A DNA stretch of 64,000 nt from assembly GCA_910575445.1 (NCBI GenBank), contig CAJTFW010000005.1, positions 1-64,000 on the forward strand, written 5' to 3'. Shown here in pieces: positions 55,259 to 63,534 of this stretch. Within the stretch, counting starts at the first letter, position 1; every line of letters starts with the position of its first letter. The notes beneath the pieces were generated by a model. The model saw nothing but the letters and a program-made list of their open reading frames with translations. It did no database searches and was not told the origin of the DNA. Position numbers and translations under genes: made by a program. This DNA is from Lachnospiraceae bacterium. Lineage in GTDB: Bacteria > Bacillota > Clostridia > Lachnospirales > Lachnospiraceae.

Positions 55259-56562
55259 AGCTGACCTCCTCGGATTCTCTCTAACTTTAATTTTACCCGA
55301 CAACCAGCCACTTCCTGGTCATGGTAGTCCCTTAACGTATCAATTTCATCCAATATTTGTTCTGCCTCTTTATAGTTCTTATCCTGTAACAGATGATAAA
55401 AACGTTCAAACATCTCTGCCACTTTAGGAGGGCGGTCTTTTACCTCCATCACTTCTGATAAGATGGATTTTACATCATTTCCATAGATTTCACTGTTGAT
55501 GCCAAGCACCTGACATTCTTTTAAAATTACCAGATTTTCACTTTTTACAGAATGAAGCACTGCCGGCGCATGGGTGCTGACGACAAATTGTATCTTGGGA
55601 AAAATCTGCATCAAATCTCCTAATACCCGCTGCTGCCACGCTGGATGCAGATGCAAATCAATCTCATCAATCAGAACAATTCCTTCGGTCTCTTTTAGTA
55701 CCTCTTTTAGAAGCTGCGGGTTTAATACCGCCATGCGGTATGCAATATCTGCAATCAGACTGACAATTCCTTTATAGCCGTCGCTTAACTGGCTTAGGGC
55801 GATACGCATCCGCTTTCCTTCACTGGTATAGTGTACATCAATCTCATTGGTGTTGAGATTATACTGCATCTTGACTTTGGAATACCCCGTAACTGCCGTA
55901 TAACAGTTCTCCATCGCCTGATACACGACGTCAAGCTCTGGAATTGTCCCACCGTCTTCTTCCTGACGCTGGTATTTAAGAATGGTCATCTTCTTAAACC
56001 AGTTCATCATAAGCTTTAGATTAGCTACGCCGTCCAAACTGTCGATATATCCATTGGTGCGTGTACTGACTGCAAAAGCATCATTTTTCTTTTCGCGATG
56101 ATTATCCCACAGTCGACCGGTTCCATAGTAGACAATCAGTGGCAGCTTGAGTGAGATATCTCCGCTTCGCAGTCTTTTTTGATATGCATCTCCTATCGCT
56201 GTAATCTGCCTGGCATCTCTGGTTGTTGTGATGCCGCTTGCACTGTTAAGCTTACGCTTCCATGTAATCGTCTCTCCCTCTATCGTTCCTTTTGCATGAA
56301 TTTCCACTGGATACTGAGGCTGGACATCTTCGATGCTTCCCATAGAAAAAGATTTTAAATGGGCATCCATCTTGGTAATACTCATCCCTGGAATACTGTC
56401 AAATGCGATATATAAAGACCCTGCCGCCGTCGCTGCGCCTTCGAGAATCGTCGTCTTACCCGCCCCATTGCTGCCGACAATCACCGTCAGACGGTCGTGA
56501 AACTCAATATTCAGCTCCTCAAAGCATCGATAATTCTGCAAGGTTATACTTTCCAAAAACAT
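55255..56562 (-). CDS. ptuA: PtuA-like AAA/ABC ATPase, Septu defence
   Basis: 435 aa SMC/OLD-like ATPase. 'ITLQNYRCFEELNIEF' opens the fold, Walker A IVGSNGAGKTTILEG (about residue 35), ABC signature LSQLSDGYKGIVSL (about residue 260), Walker B VLIDEIDLHLHPAWQ and the switch His in VVSTHAPAV. No fused nuclease. With the HNH gene it forms the two-gene Septu layout, where the ATPase restrains and triggers the nuclease. Start ATG 56562. Confidence 0.75.
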   Translation of the reverse strand: MFLESITLQNYRCFEELNIEFHDRLTVIVGSNGAGKTTILEGAATAAGSLYIAFDSIPGMSITKMDAHLKSFSMGSIEDVQPQYPVEIHAKGTIEGETITWKRKLNSASGITTTRDARQITAIGDAYQKRLRSGDISLKLPLIVYYGTGRLWDNHREKKNDAFAVSTRTNGYIDSLDGVANLKLMMNWFKKMTILKYQRQEEDGGTIPELDVVYQAMENCYTAVTGYSKVKMQYNLNTNEIDVHYTSEGKRMRIALSQLSDGYKGIVSLIADIAYRMAVLNPQLLKEVLKETEGIVLIDEIDLHLHPAWQQRVLGDLMQIFPKIQFVVSTHAPAVLHSVKSENLVILKECQVLGINSEIYGNDVKSILSEVMEVKDRPPKVAEMFERFYHLLQDKNYKEAEQILDEIDTLRDYHDQEVAGCRVKLKLERIRGGQL

Positions 56563-56849
56563 CTCTGTCACCTCTATGCTCTATGATTTCCCCTATGGGA
56601 TTCTTATATTCTATATATAGTATGTGCCGTTTTCTGCCGGTTTTCTCTTCATCTTAACATAGATTGACTGAGGAGACAAACAAAAAAATCCTTGTTATGT
56701 CTTACTACCAGTATTGCAATAATATTATTGTTACTAATTTATCAATCTCATTAAAAAGTTGCTATTTCTCCTCTTTTTGCTTATAATATAAAAAGATTGA
56801 AACAATTTTTTTACAAATACAGATAATGCAACAAGAAAGGGGGAGCTAT

Positions 56850-57042
56850 ATGGCAACAAGTACGTTTGAACGTAAAATTGAAACTAAAGACCAGAAATCT
56901 CTAAAGAAACTGATGGAAATTCTTGTCTTCTTTCTCATGTAGCAATGATGCAGATATTGAATCATTTTTACATAATAGAGCAGTTGAATTTGAGCGGCTT
57001 TCAAAATCATACCAGATGGCGATATACCAATGGTACAAATGA
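56850..57042 (+). pseudogene. Fused remnant of a toxin-antitoxin pair
   Basis: Starts like a DUF1778-free antitoxin seen beside GNAT-type toxins (MATSTFERKIETKDQKSLKKL), with a strong AAAGGGGGAG site; after about residue 25 a shift leads into 'CSNDADIESFLHNRAVEFERLSKS', the start of the partner toxin, which then stops. Antitoxin tail and toxin body are gone. Nothing else is recognisable in 56563-57083 apart from promoter-like AT-rich DNA. Confidence 0.55.
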
Positions 57043-57083
57043 TGCGCAAAATTCAATAGAGCAACTGCAACCATTTTCCCTTT

Positions 57084-58091
57084 TTATATAACAAATCTTC
57101 TGTCTTCTTTAAATGCCTTTCTTGATGGATTTCCTTCGCATCGGTAGATGCTTCCTTTTCCCACATCATAGATAGTGGACCAGACAGTATCTTTTCCTGT
57201 CTTTCGGTCATACTGGCAGAGAAAGCCATAGGCACCACCAAGAGTCGACATCGCAAAAGAGATGGCGGATGCTTCTCTTCTCTGTAAGAAAGCTGTATGA
57301 ATAGTCTGGTATCTTTCTTCTGCCTGCCAATTATCGATACCTTCTACTTGGTAGGCTTTCATCCCTTTTAGATAAAATCCATTGACGGCTAAGAGATAGG
57401 GATGCGCTTTGTCAAGATAGCAGACTTCTACTCTGTCTGTATTACATTCTATTACTGCTGCCATTTTCTGACTATCAACTACAGTAAAGGTCTGACTTGA
57501 TGCAATAGGAAGGGCTTTCAGGGCTTGTATAAACTCTGCCACTGTGCAACATCTCTCCAAGCCATACCGCAAAAGCATCCCTGCATTTAGGCCAAAACCA
57601 ATCTTTTTGGGATATACAGAAGTCAGGCCAATCGCAAGCCCATGCTGATTGACTCCATCCTCCATCTCTACAAATGCTGTGGTATTTCCCAAAAAAGAAT
57701 AAAAGCCATCCTGAAACTGATAGATGCAATTCATATTCAGCTTTTCTGTCAGGGTTAGAAAATCACTGTTTCGCGCCAGGATAATATGCTCTCCTTCCCG
57801 AAAAGCAAAGCATGAACATTTGTTCTCTGGCATAATATTATACATACTAAAAAGTATTGCCTCTAACTGCAACGTATCTATCCTCTGCCCTTCACAAATC
57901 CCTCTGATTTCTTCGAGAATTTCTGGAAAATATTGCTGATAGTATGGTCTGCATTTCGCAGCAAAGCGAATTCTCTCCTCAGTAATTGGAAATGGCACAT
58001 TCTGCAATAAATAATTTCCGCACTCTAATAACCGGATCCCCCAACGAAAGCCCATCTTATAATGGGTTCCCTTATATCTACTATGGTACAT
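57084..58091 (-). CDS. C45-family peptidase / acyl-CoA:6-APA acyltransferase-like Ntn hydrolase
   Basis: 335 aa. Ntn-hydrolase fold: the probable N-terminal nucleophile Cys lies in NKCSCFAFRE (about residue 93-97), exposed by self-cleavage; Arg-Asn-Ser-Asp 'ARNSDF' follows and 'VNQHGLAIGLTSVYP' is typical. Hydrolyses an amide, such as an acyl-amino acid or bile salt; the substrate is unknown. Complete. Confidence 0.82.
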   Translation of the reverse strand: MYHSRYKGTHYKMGFRWGIRLLECGNYLLQNVPFPITEERIRFAAKCRPYYQQYFPEILEEIRGICEGQRIDTLQLEAILFSMYNIMPENKCSCFAFREGEHIILARNSDFLTLTEKLNMNCIYQFQDGFYSFLGNTTAFVEMEDGVNQHGLAIGLTSVYPKKIGFGLNAGMLLRYGLERCCTVAEFIQALKALPIASSQTFTVVDSQKMAAVIECNTDRVEVCYLDKAHPYLLAVNGFYLKGMKAYQVEGIDNWQAEERYQTIHTAFLQRREASAISFAMSTLGGAYGFLCQYDRKTGKDTVWSTIYDVGKGSIYRCEGNPSRKAFKEDRRFVI

Positions 58092-58461
58092 TGTTTGCTC
58101 TCCTTATTATTATATTGAGAGCCACCGGTAACTCTATCTGAAAGCATAAATGAATAAAAATTTTATGTCAAGACTTCTGTTTTTTAAGTCCTTTTTCCAT
58201 ATACTATCTTCCACTATAAACTCCCAATGTCCTTTATGGCTACTTCCTACTCTTTTAATTTGTTATTAGTAATTGTTTCAGCCGCACTTATTACCATCTT
58301 GTTTCGTTGGTTACGCGGGAGCAATCCCTACCTGCTTAATCGAATGCTTATAATAAGGGGTTGGTTAATGGTTTTTTTGACGGATGCAATGATCCAAATA
58401 GAGCATATAGATTTCAGTTCCTATATGCTCTAACGCTGTTACTATATTTGATTTTGATTGA
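58092..58461. other. Intergenic stretch with a perfect hairpin
   Basis: Holds the promoter side of the C45 gene and, at 58400-58431, an 11-bp perfect stem (58400-58410 with 58421-58431) with a 10-base loop and no T-run. A hydrophobic 68-residue plus-strand frame (58227-58433) has no ribosome binding site and is not called. Confidence 0.45.
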
Positions 58462-59136
58462 TTACACCAACTGCATAACCTCAGCTTCAAGTTCCCTTAA
58501 TTCGTCTAATGATAATGAGGGAACACATAACGCAATTTCATCAAGTGATAGCTTTCCCATTTTTATCATTCTTTCCGCTGTTTCTCTCGCTTCATCATGC
58601 CTTTCACTTCTGATAAATGATTTCATAATTTGTTCTTCATCAAACAAACTCATCATAATCGACACAACCTCCTTTTCCCTGTCTAGCAAATATTCCCTTA
58701 AAACGTTCCTGTCCTTGCATATGCGAATTGTTTCCGTAACTGCCTTTTGTGTCATTCCATGCTGTTTTGTCTGTTCGTTAAAAACTTTGCAGAAAATGAT
58801 GTACTGGTTGATGATGTCATCTGTATCGCTTTCATAGATTACTTTGGCTTTAACCTCAATGTCTATATCCGCGCCCTTGAAAAATTCCTCTGGCAATAAT
58901 ATCTTATCGGGTTTTCTTCCCTTATTGCCTGTAAATATCACATACAGTTCTGGTTTGGGCATTCTCACTTTTCTGCTTTTATAATAGTCTTGACTGGTGC
59001 GATGAAAATATTCGTGATAGCTTTGCGCCAGATACAGCAAAACTCTTACTAAAATATTCACTGTCCATGTAGATTGTGCCTCCACAAGTATCATCAGCTT
59101 ATTATTAGCAATAAAGCCTACCTCTACTTTCCTGTC
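58462..59136 (-). pseudogene. Rpn/PD-(D/E)XK transposase-nuclease, 5'-truncated
   Basis: About 225 residues remain. The frame opens in 'RKVEVGFIANNKLMILVEAQSTWT', which includes the last catalytic strand (ILVEAQS); the ~60 residues with the first acidic motifs are missing and a stop lies directly upstream, next to the neighbouring gene. The helical tail is intact (residues ~110-225). A Met inside could still start a 210-residue product, but it would lack part of the active site. Confidence 0.75.
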
Positions 59137-59142
59137 CTAGTT

Positions 59143-59418
59143 CTAGATAAAATCCCACGGGTCCCTCTCCCATATATGCTCTCTGTCATACGCAGAATAT
59201 TGGTTCCATTTCTCCCCAACTTCTTCATAGATAGTGACCAGTCCAAGAAGTGCTTCGGCGCTTTCTGCAAAGAATTCATTCTTGTCATTTACAGCAATCC
59301 ATTCCATCCAGTCCGAGTCTTCCTCGTCACTTAGCATTACCATCACTTTATATCCTTTGATACATTCCAGAATATAGAGTGCCGGACCTTGGGTATTGCC
59401 AGCACTTGCTAATCTCAT
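59143..59418 (-). CDS. Small acidic protein of unknown function
   Basis: 91 aa, acidic. N-terminal 'MRLASAGNTQGPALYILECIKGY' then 'EEDSDWMEWIAVNDKNEFFAESAEALLGLVTIYEEVG' and a Trp-rich tail. Good AGGAGG site. Looks like a complete alpha/beta domain. It follows the DUF1537 kinase gene by 12 bases and may be co-transcribed. No family recognised. Confidence 0.65.
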   Translation of the reverse strand: MRLASAGNTQGPALYILECIKGYKVMVMLSDEEDSDWMEWIAVNDKNEFFAESAEALLGLVTIYEEVGEKWNQYSAYDREHIWERDPWDFI

Positions 59419-59430
59419 ATAAAAGTCCTC

Positions 59431-60861
59431 CTATTTTCCCATCAATATCTCTGCTGCTTCTCGAAGCGTCTCTATCTCTCCTACATTTCCTGGAAAGATA
59501 ACATATGGTGTTAGTGGGAATTTACTTTCTTCTCCTGTCTGCCATACGGGAATTCCTGGGCGAATCTGTCCCATCACAGTTGCACGCTTTACCCGAAGCG
59601 CTTTTGTTCCTATATCACTTGAAGTAATTCCGCCTTTTGCAATTACAAAGCTTGGCACTACACTTAGGTTTCCCACCAAGGACTGTACCGCATCTGAGAT
59701 TTTTACAGAGCGAAGCAGTGCTTTTTCTTTTGTATCATTTTCCATAACCATAAGCTTTCTCTTAGTGTAAGCCACGGCTGTCTTTCCTGATGCGATAATG
59801 GTCTCTATCTTCTCTGTGACTCGCTTTGTCTCGTTTATAAAAGCGTCATCCTCCAACACCAAATCCGAATCAAATGCCACACTGACAATTCCATCTAACT
59901 TTAATAACTCTTCTAACTGCTTTGTGGTCTTCTGCGTATGAGAGCCAACGACAATCACTCCGCCATGTGTGGATTCTCTTACTATCATCTGTTCTCTTGT
60001 AAGAAGTGGCTGTGTGGAGATTTTGCCCAACTCCTTTACAAGCGCTGCTGCTGTGCGGAAGATAAAATGTTTTCCTTTCGCCATCGCACGATAAAGTGCA
60101 ATGCTTACTATCTTAACATCCACATAGTCAATCGCATTGACTACTACTTTCTGAAAATCTCTAACGGCACAAAGCTGCCTGGTTATCTTGTCAAGATTTA
60201 ATGCGCGGATGTCCGAGAGCGCAATACAGACCACATCTTTTGCCAGATAAGCGCCACCCGTCTTTTCCTCTACATATGCACAGAGGTCTGAATGATGATA
60301 GCCAAACGTTGCATCTTTGGCAAATTCCGTCTGCGCCGCTGGAACTAATTCTTCTCCATAGCGTACATAATGCATATTTTCAAGCGTAAAGCGACCACCC
60401 TCCTTAAAAAACGGGCAGAGAATCTCCCCATCGACCGAAATCCCAAGTGTCTTTTCCATCCCTTCTTTTAAAAGCGTCGTTTCTAGTGGATAGTGTCCTC
60501 TAAGTGTCGAATCACTTCTGCTGACTAAGATAACGTCTCTCTTACATGCTTTTGCAACCTCTGATATGGTCTTTGCAATCTCTTTATGTACGTTCTCTGT
60601 CTGCGCTTCTGTAAAACCTCTAGAATTGGTCAGGATATAAAACAGCTGGTTCGGCTCTGAAAATCCGTTCTCTATACTCTCTTTAGACCAGTCTGTATAC
60701 ACCGACACATCATGAACGGTCTGTACACCCGTTGGGTCATCATCCAGCACAACTATCTTTCTGTCACTTTTCCTAAACTCCTGCTCCAAAAGCCTTTCTA
60801 CTTCTTCCTCATCTACTTTGGAATATTTGTTTAAAATATCTATACTAACAGTTGTCTCCAT
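59431..60861 (-). CDS. Four-carbon acid sugar kinase family (DUF1537)
   Basis: 476 aa. N-terminal domain with VVLDDDPTGVQTVHDV (about residue 37) and 'LVSRSDSTLRGHYPLE' (about 115); C-terminal nucleotide-binding domain with 'FVIAKGGITSSDIG' (about 405) and PGIPVW. Phosphorylates a four-carbon acid sugar such as 3-oxo-tetronate or erythronate. The usual partner aldolase, dehydrogenase or isomerase genes are not adjacent, so the pathway is incomplete here. Weak ribosome binding site. Confidence 0.85.
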   Translation of the reverse strand: METTVSIDILNKYSKVDEEEVERLLEQEFRKSDRKIVVLDDDPTGVQTVHDVSVYTDWSKESIENGFSEPNQLFYILTNSRGFTEAQTENVHKEIAKTISEVAKACKRDVILVSRSDSTLRGHYPLETTLLKEGMEKTLGISVDGEILCPFFKEGGRFTLENMHYVRYGEELVPAAQTEFAKDATFGYHHSDLCAYVEEKTGGAYLAKDVVCIALSDIRALNLDKITRQLCAVRDFQKVVVNAIDYVDVKIVSIALYRAMAKGKHFIFRTAAALVKELGKISTQPLLTREQMIVRESTHGGVIVVGSHTQKTTKQLEELLKLDGIVSVAFDSDLVLEDDAFINETKRVTEKIETIIASGKTAVAYTKRKLMVMENDTKEKALLRSVKISDAVQSLVGNLSVVPSFVIAKGGITSSDIGTKALRVKRATVMGQIRPGIPVWQTGEESKFPLTPYVIFPGNVGEIETLREAAEILMGK

Positions 60862-60885
60862 AGTTCTTTTCTCTTTTAACCCTCT

Positions 60886-61524
60886 CTACAATCTTTCCAA
60901 CAAATCTGAAATCATACATCCCACAGTCTCATAGTGGACAAAATCTGTGATACACTGGTCTACAAGCACTTGTACCTGCGTCGGAAAATCTTCATCTGCA
61001 TCCCAAAATACCAGCCGCAGATGCACCCATGGAAACACCTCGAACTCATATGCTGCATCCCCTATCTCCAAAGCCTCTCCACCAGCCAGAAGACAAGCCT
61101 TCTTAAAAGACTCTATTTTCCCATTATATTTTGTCTCAAAAGGAGAAAGCAGTGGGTCTTTGACTGCCGGATTTCGACTCACTACCCCATCAATCGTATG
61201 ACTTGGTACCCATTTCCCTGACACTACTGGCAAATCTTTGGTATAGTGAAGCAGATGATATAAAGACATCGCCTCATTAAAATAAAGCTTGTCTGTCCAC
61301 TGTTCTTCTACTTCTTTCTCCAACACCCCATCCCTAAGCCGAAGCCTGTAAGGGCACCGAAAATAGGTCAAATACAGATATTCCTGGTCTGTCTCAAGAT
61401 GCAAAATCTTTGCAATCCTCTCTGGCTTATACTCCGAAAATTCCTCCCGCCACTGCTGACAAACCACCTCATACTCCTCAAAAAGCACTCCTCTGCTCTG
61501 ATATGCATGATAATTTACACTCAT
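60886..61524 (-). CDS. DUF3786 domain protein
   Basis: 212 aa. Typical features: 'SLYHLLHYTKDLPVVSGKWVPSHTI' mid-protein and 'GDAAYEFEVFPWVHLRLVFWDADEDFPTQVQVLVDQ' late. The family is found in anaerobes with corrinoid metabolism, but its role is not established. No membrane segment. AGGAGG site. Confidence 0.82.
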   Translation of the reverse strand: MSVNYHAYQSRGVLFEEYEVVCQQWREEFSEYKPERIAKILHLETDQEYLYLTYFRCPYRLRLRDGVLEKEVEEQWTDKLYFNEAMSLYHLLHYTKDLPVVSGKWVPSHTIDGVVSRNPAVKDPLLSPFETKYNGKIESFKKACLLAGGEALEIGDAAYEFEVFPWVHLRLVFWDADEDFPTQVQVLVDQCITDFVHYETVGCMISDLLERL

Positions 61525-61533
61525 AAAATCCTC

Positions 61534-61803
61534 CTACCATCGTTCCGTAAAATCCCGTTCTTCCACTAGCGCCATCGTCTGCTCATCCATTCGCGTAATC
61601 CTTACAAACCGTTGCCTATGCAGATACAAAAGTAAATCATCAATCAATTCCGGCTTGCCTTGCACCTCCATCTCCACACTTCCATCTAAGCAATTACGCA
61701 CCCATCCTGTCAGTCCCAAAAATTTCGCCCTATACGTCGCATGATACCGAAATCCCACACCCTGTACTTTTCCATAAAACTGAATATATTTTCGGATTTT
61801 CAT
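61534..61803 (-). CDS. acyP: Acylphosphatase
   Basis: 89 aa. Catalytic Arg in GKVQGVGFRYHA (about residue 18-22) and Asn in GWVRNCLDGSVEM (about residue 40). Hydrolyses acyl phosphates. Start ATG 61803 follows GGGGGT and gives the usual length. Upstream 61804-61977 holds only the promoter area shared with the divergent AAA gene. Confidence 0.93.
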   Translation of the reverse strand: MKIRKYIQFYGKVQGVGFRYHATYRAKFLGLTGWVRNCLDGSVEMEVQGKPELIDDLLLYLHRQRFVRITRMDEQTMALVEERDFTERW

Positions 61804-61977
61804 TGGTCTACCCCCTATTATATTTCTATTTTCCATTATTATTTCACGAAAAATCTGTAAAAGCAATCACTTTTATAAATTTACGTTGTAACGGGCGTAT
61901 AAGTATTTTATAATCAATTATATGGTATCTGTTAAATAACTTTTGTGCGCAATATACATCAGACTCGGAGGTAAGAG

Positions 61978-63246
61978 ATGAGGAGAAGATTCAATGTAGA
62001 TGGTATATGCTACCCAGAAGAACACTATATGGTAGACATGAAGGATCGCCTAGAAGAAATCAAAAAGCTGATGGATGATGGGAAATATTTTGTTATTAAC
62101 CGAGCGAGACAGTACGGAAAAACTACAATCCTTGGTATGTTGATGAGAAAATTATCAGATGAATATCAGATTTTTTCAATTAGTTTTGAAGGACTAGGAG
62201 ATGCAGCATTTAGAAATGAGTGGGCATTATGTAGAAGAGTGTGTGGACTACTTTATGATACGATATATTATAACGAAGCAGGAGAAATTTCAGATGATAT
62301 TCAAAAAGAGTGTTATGAGCTAAGCCTAGAGCAAGCCAAACCGGACCTTAGAACTCTTTCAAATCTTATTTCAAGAATTTGTATGATGTCGGATAAACCA
62401 GTAATTTTGATGATTGATGAAGTGGACCAGGCATCCAATCAGGAACTTTTTTTAGATTTTCTTGGGATGCTACGAGATAAATATATGAAACGAAGAAGCA
62501 GACCCACTTTCCAGTCAGTGATTCTTGCCGGAGTTTATGATATTAAAAATTTGAAATTAAAGATGGGAAAAGATGGGGAACGTCAATATAACAGTCCATG
62601 GAATATTGCGGCAAGATTTACGGTGGATATGAGTTTTTCTACTAAAGATATTGCAGGAATGTTGATGGTATACAAGACTGAACAGGGATTTGATATTGAT
62701 ATAAAGAAGATTTCTAGATTGATCTATGATTATACTTCTGGATATCCATTTTTGGTATCGCGTATTTGTAAAATTCTAGATGAACAGATGATACCAGATG
62801 ATGCTACAGATTCAGCTAAAGTATGGACGGAACATGGAATATCTAAAGCTGTGAAGTTGTTGTTGGAAGAATCCAATACATTATTTGACGATATGGTGAA
62901 ACATCTGATGGAATATCCTGAGTTAAATGTCATGATTCAAAATATTTTATTTCAAGGAACAAAATATCCATATTTTCAGTATAATCTACCAGTAAGTATT
63001 GGATATATGTTTGGATTTCTCAAAGAACAGGATGGGCTTGTAAGTATATCAAATCGTATTTTTGAGACAAGCTTGTATAATTTTTATATTTCAGAGGAAA
63101 TTACAAAGAACACTCAACTCAGGGGAATTTTAAAAGATAAAAATCAGTTTATTAAAGATGGTTATCTGGATGATTATGGACTTGACAAAGGGTATCTTCT
63201 CAGCTTTAATTTTAATAAAATAAAAAGACAGGGACGAAAGAGATAG
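61978..63246 (+). CDS. AAA-ATPase-like protein with deleted PD-(D/E)XK nuclease core
   Basis: 422 aa; relatives are about 520. N-terminal ATPase: RARQYGKTTILGML (Walker A variant, about residue 43) and VILMIDEVDQAS (Walker B, about 140). After 'GILKDKNQFIKDG' near residue 395 the frame goes straight to 'YLDDYGLDKGYLLSFNFNK', the last strand of the nuclease. The usual ~100 residues with the D...ExK core are missing in frame. ATP binding probably remains; nuclease function should be lost. AT-rich compared with neighbours. GGAGGT site. Confidence 0.82.
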   Translation: MRRRFNVDGICYPEEHYMVDMKDRLEEIKKLMDDGKYFVINRARQYGKTTILGMLMRKLSDEYQIFSISFEGLGDAAFRNEWALCRRVCGLLYDTIYYNEAGEISDDIQKECYELSLEQAKPDLRTLSNLISRICMMSDKPVILMIDEVDQASNQELFLDFLGMLRDKYMKRRSRPTFQSVILAGVYDIKNLKLKMGKDGERQYNSPWNIAARFTVDMSFSTKDIAGMLMVYKTEQGFDIDIKKISRLIYDYTSGYPFLVSRICKILDEQMIPDDATDSAKVWTEHGISKAVKLLLEESNTLFDDMVKHLMEYPELNVMIQNILFQGTKYPYFQYNLPVSIGYMFGFLKEQDGLVSISNRIFETSLYNFYISEEITKNTQLRGILKDKNQFIKDGYLDDYGLDKGYLLSFNFNKIKRQGRKR

Positions 63247-63322
63247 ACTGTGGCAAAAAACAGATATTGGAAGTGGTCGTATAGAAACAAGTACAACACG
63301 AAATATCACACGACAACAAAAG

Positions 63323-63347
63323 AGGCGGCTAACTAAGCCGCCTTTTT
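63323..63347 (+). terminator. Terminator after the AAA gene
   Basis: AGGCGGCT (63323-63330) pairs with AGCCGCCT (63336-63343) and a T-run follows. Confidence 0.8.
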
Positions 63348-63349
63348 CA

Positions 63350-63422
63350 TGGAGATAGCAGGACTCGAACCTGTGACCCTCTACACGTCAAGCAGATGCT
63401 CTCCCAGCTGAGCTATATCTCC
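63350..63422 (-). tRNA. tRNA-Val (GAC)
   Basis: 73 bases. Acceptor GGAGATA/TATCTCC with discriminator A; D-arm GCTCAGCTGGGAGAGC; anticodon loop TTGACGT gives GAC; T-loop GGTTCGAGTCC. CCA not encoded. Confidence 0.95.
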
Positions 63423-63534
63423 ATGCGAAAATTATATCATACCCCCTATCAAAATGCAATTCCCATTTTCATACTACATGCGTAGTATCACATATCCTAC
63501 TGTCCTTTTATCCTGGCGTTGCCTACATGTATTC

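Noticed and set aside
55255-56562. Retron with HNH effector
   Set aside because: TIGR02646-type HNH proteins also occur in retrons, but no reverse transcriptase or msr-msd-like sequence is visible near the pair.
58227-58433. 68-codon hydrophobic plus-strand frame
   Set aside because: No Shine-Dalgarno, ends in the hairpin at 58400-58431, no recognisable family.
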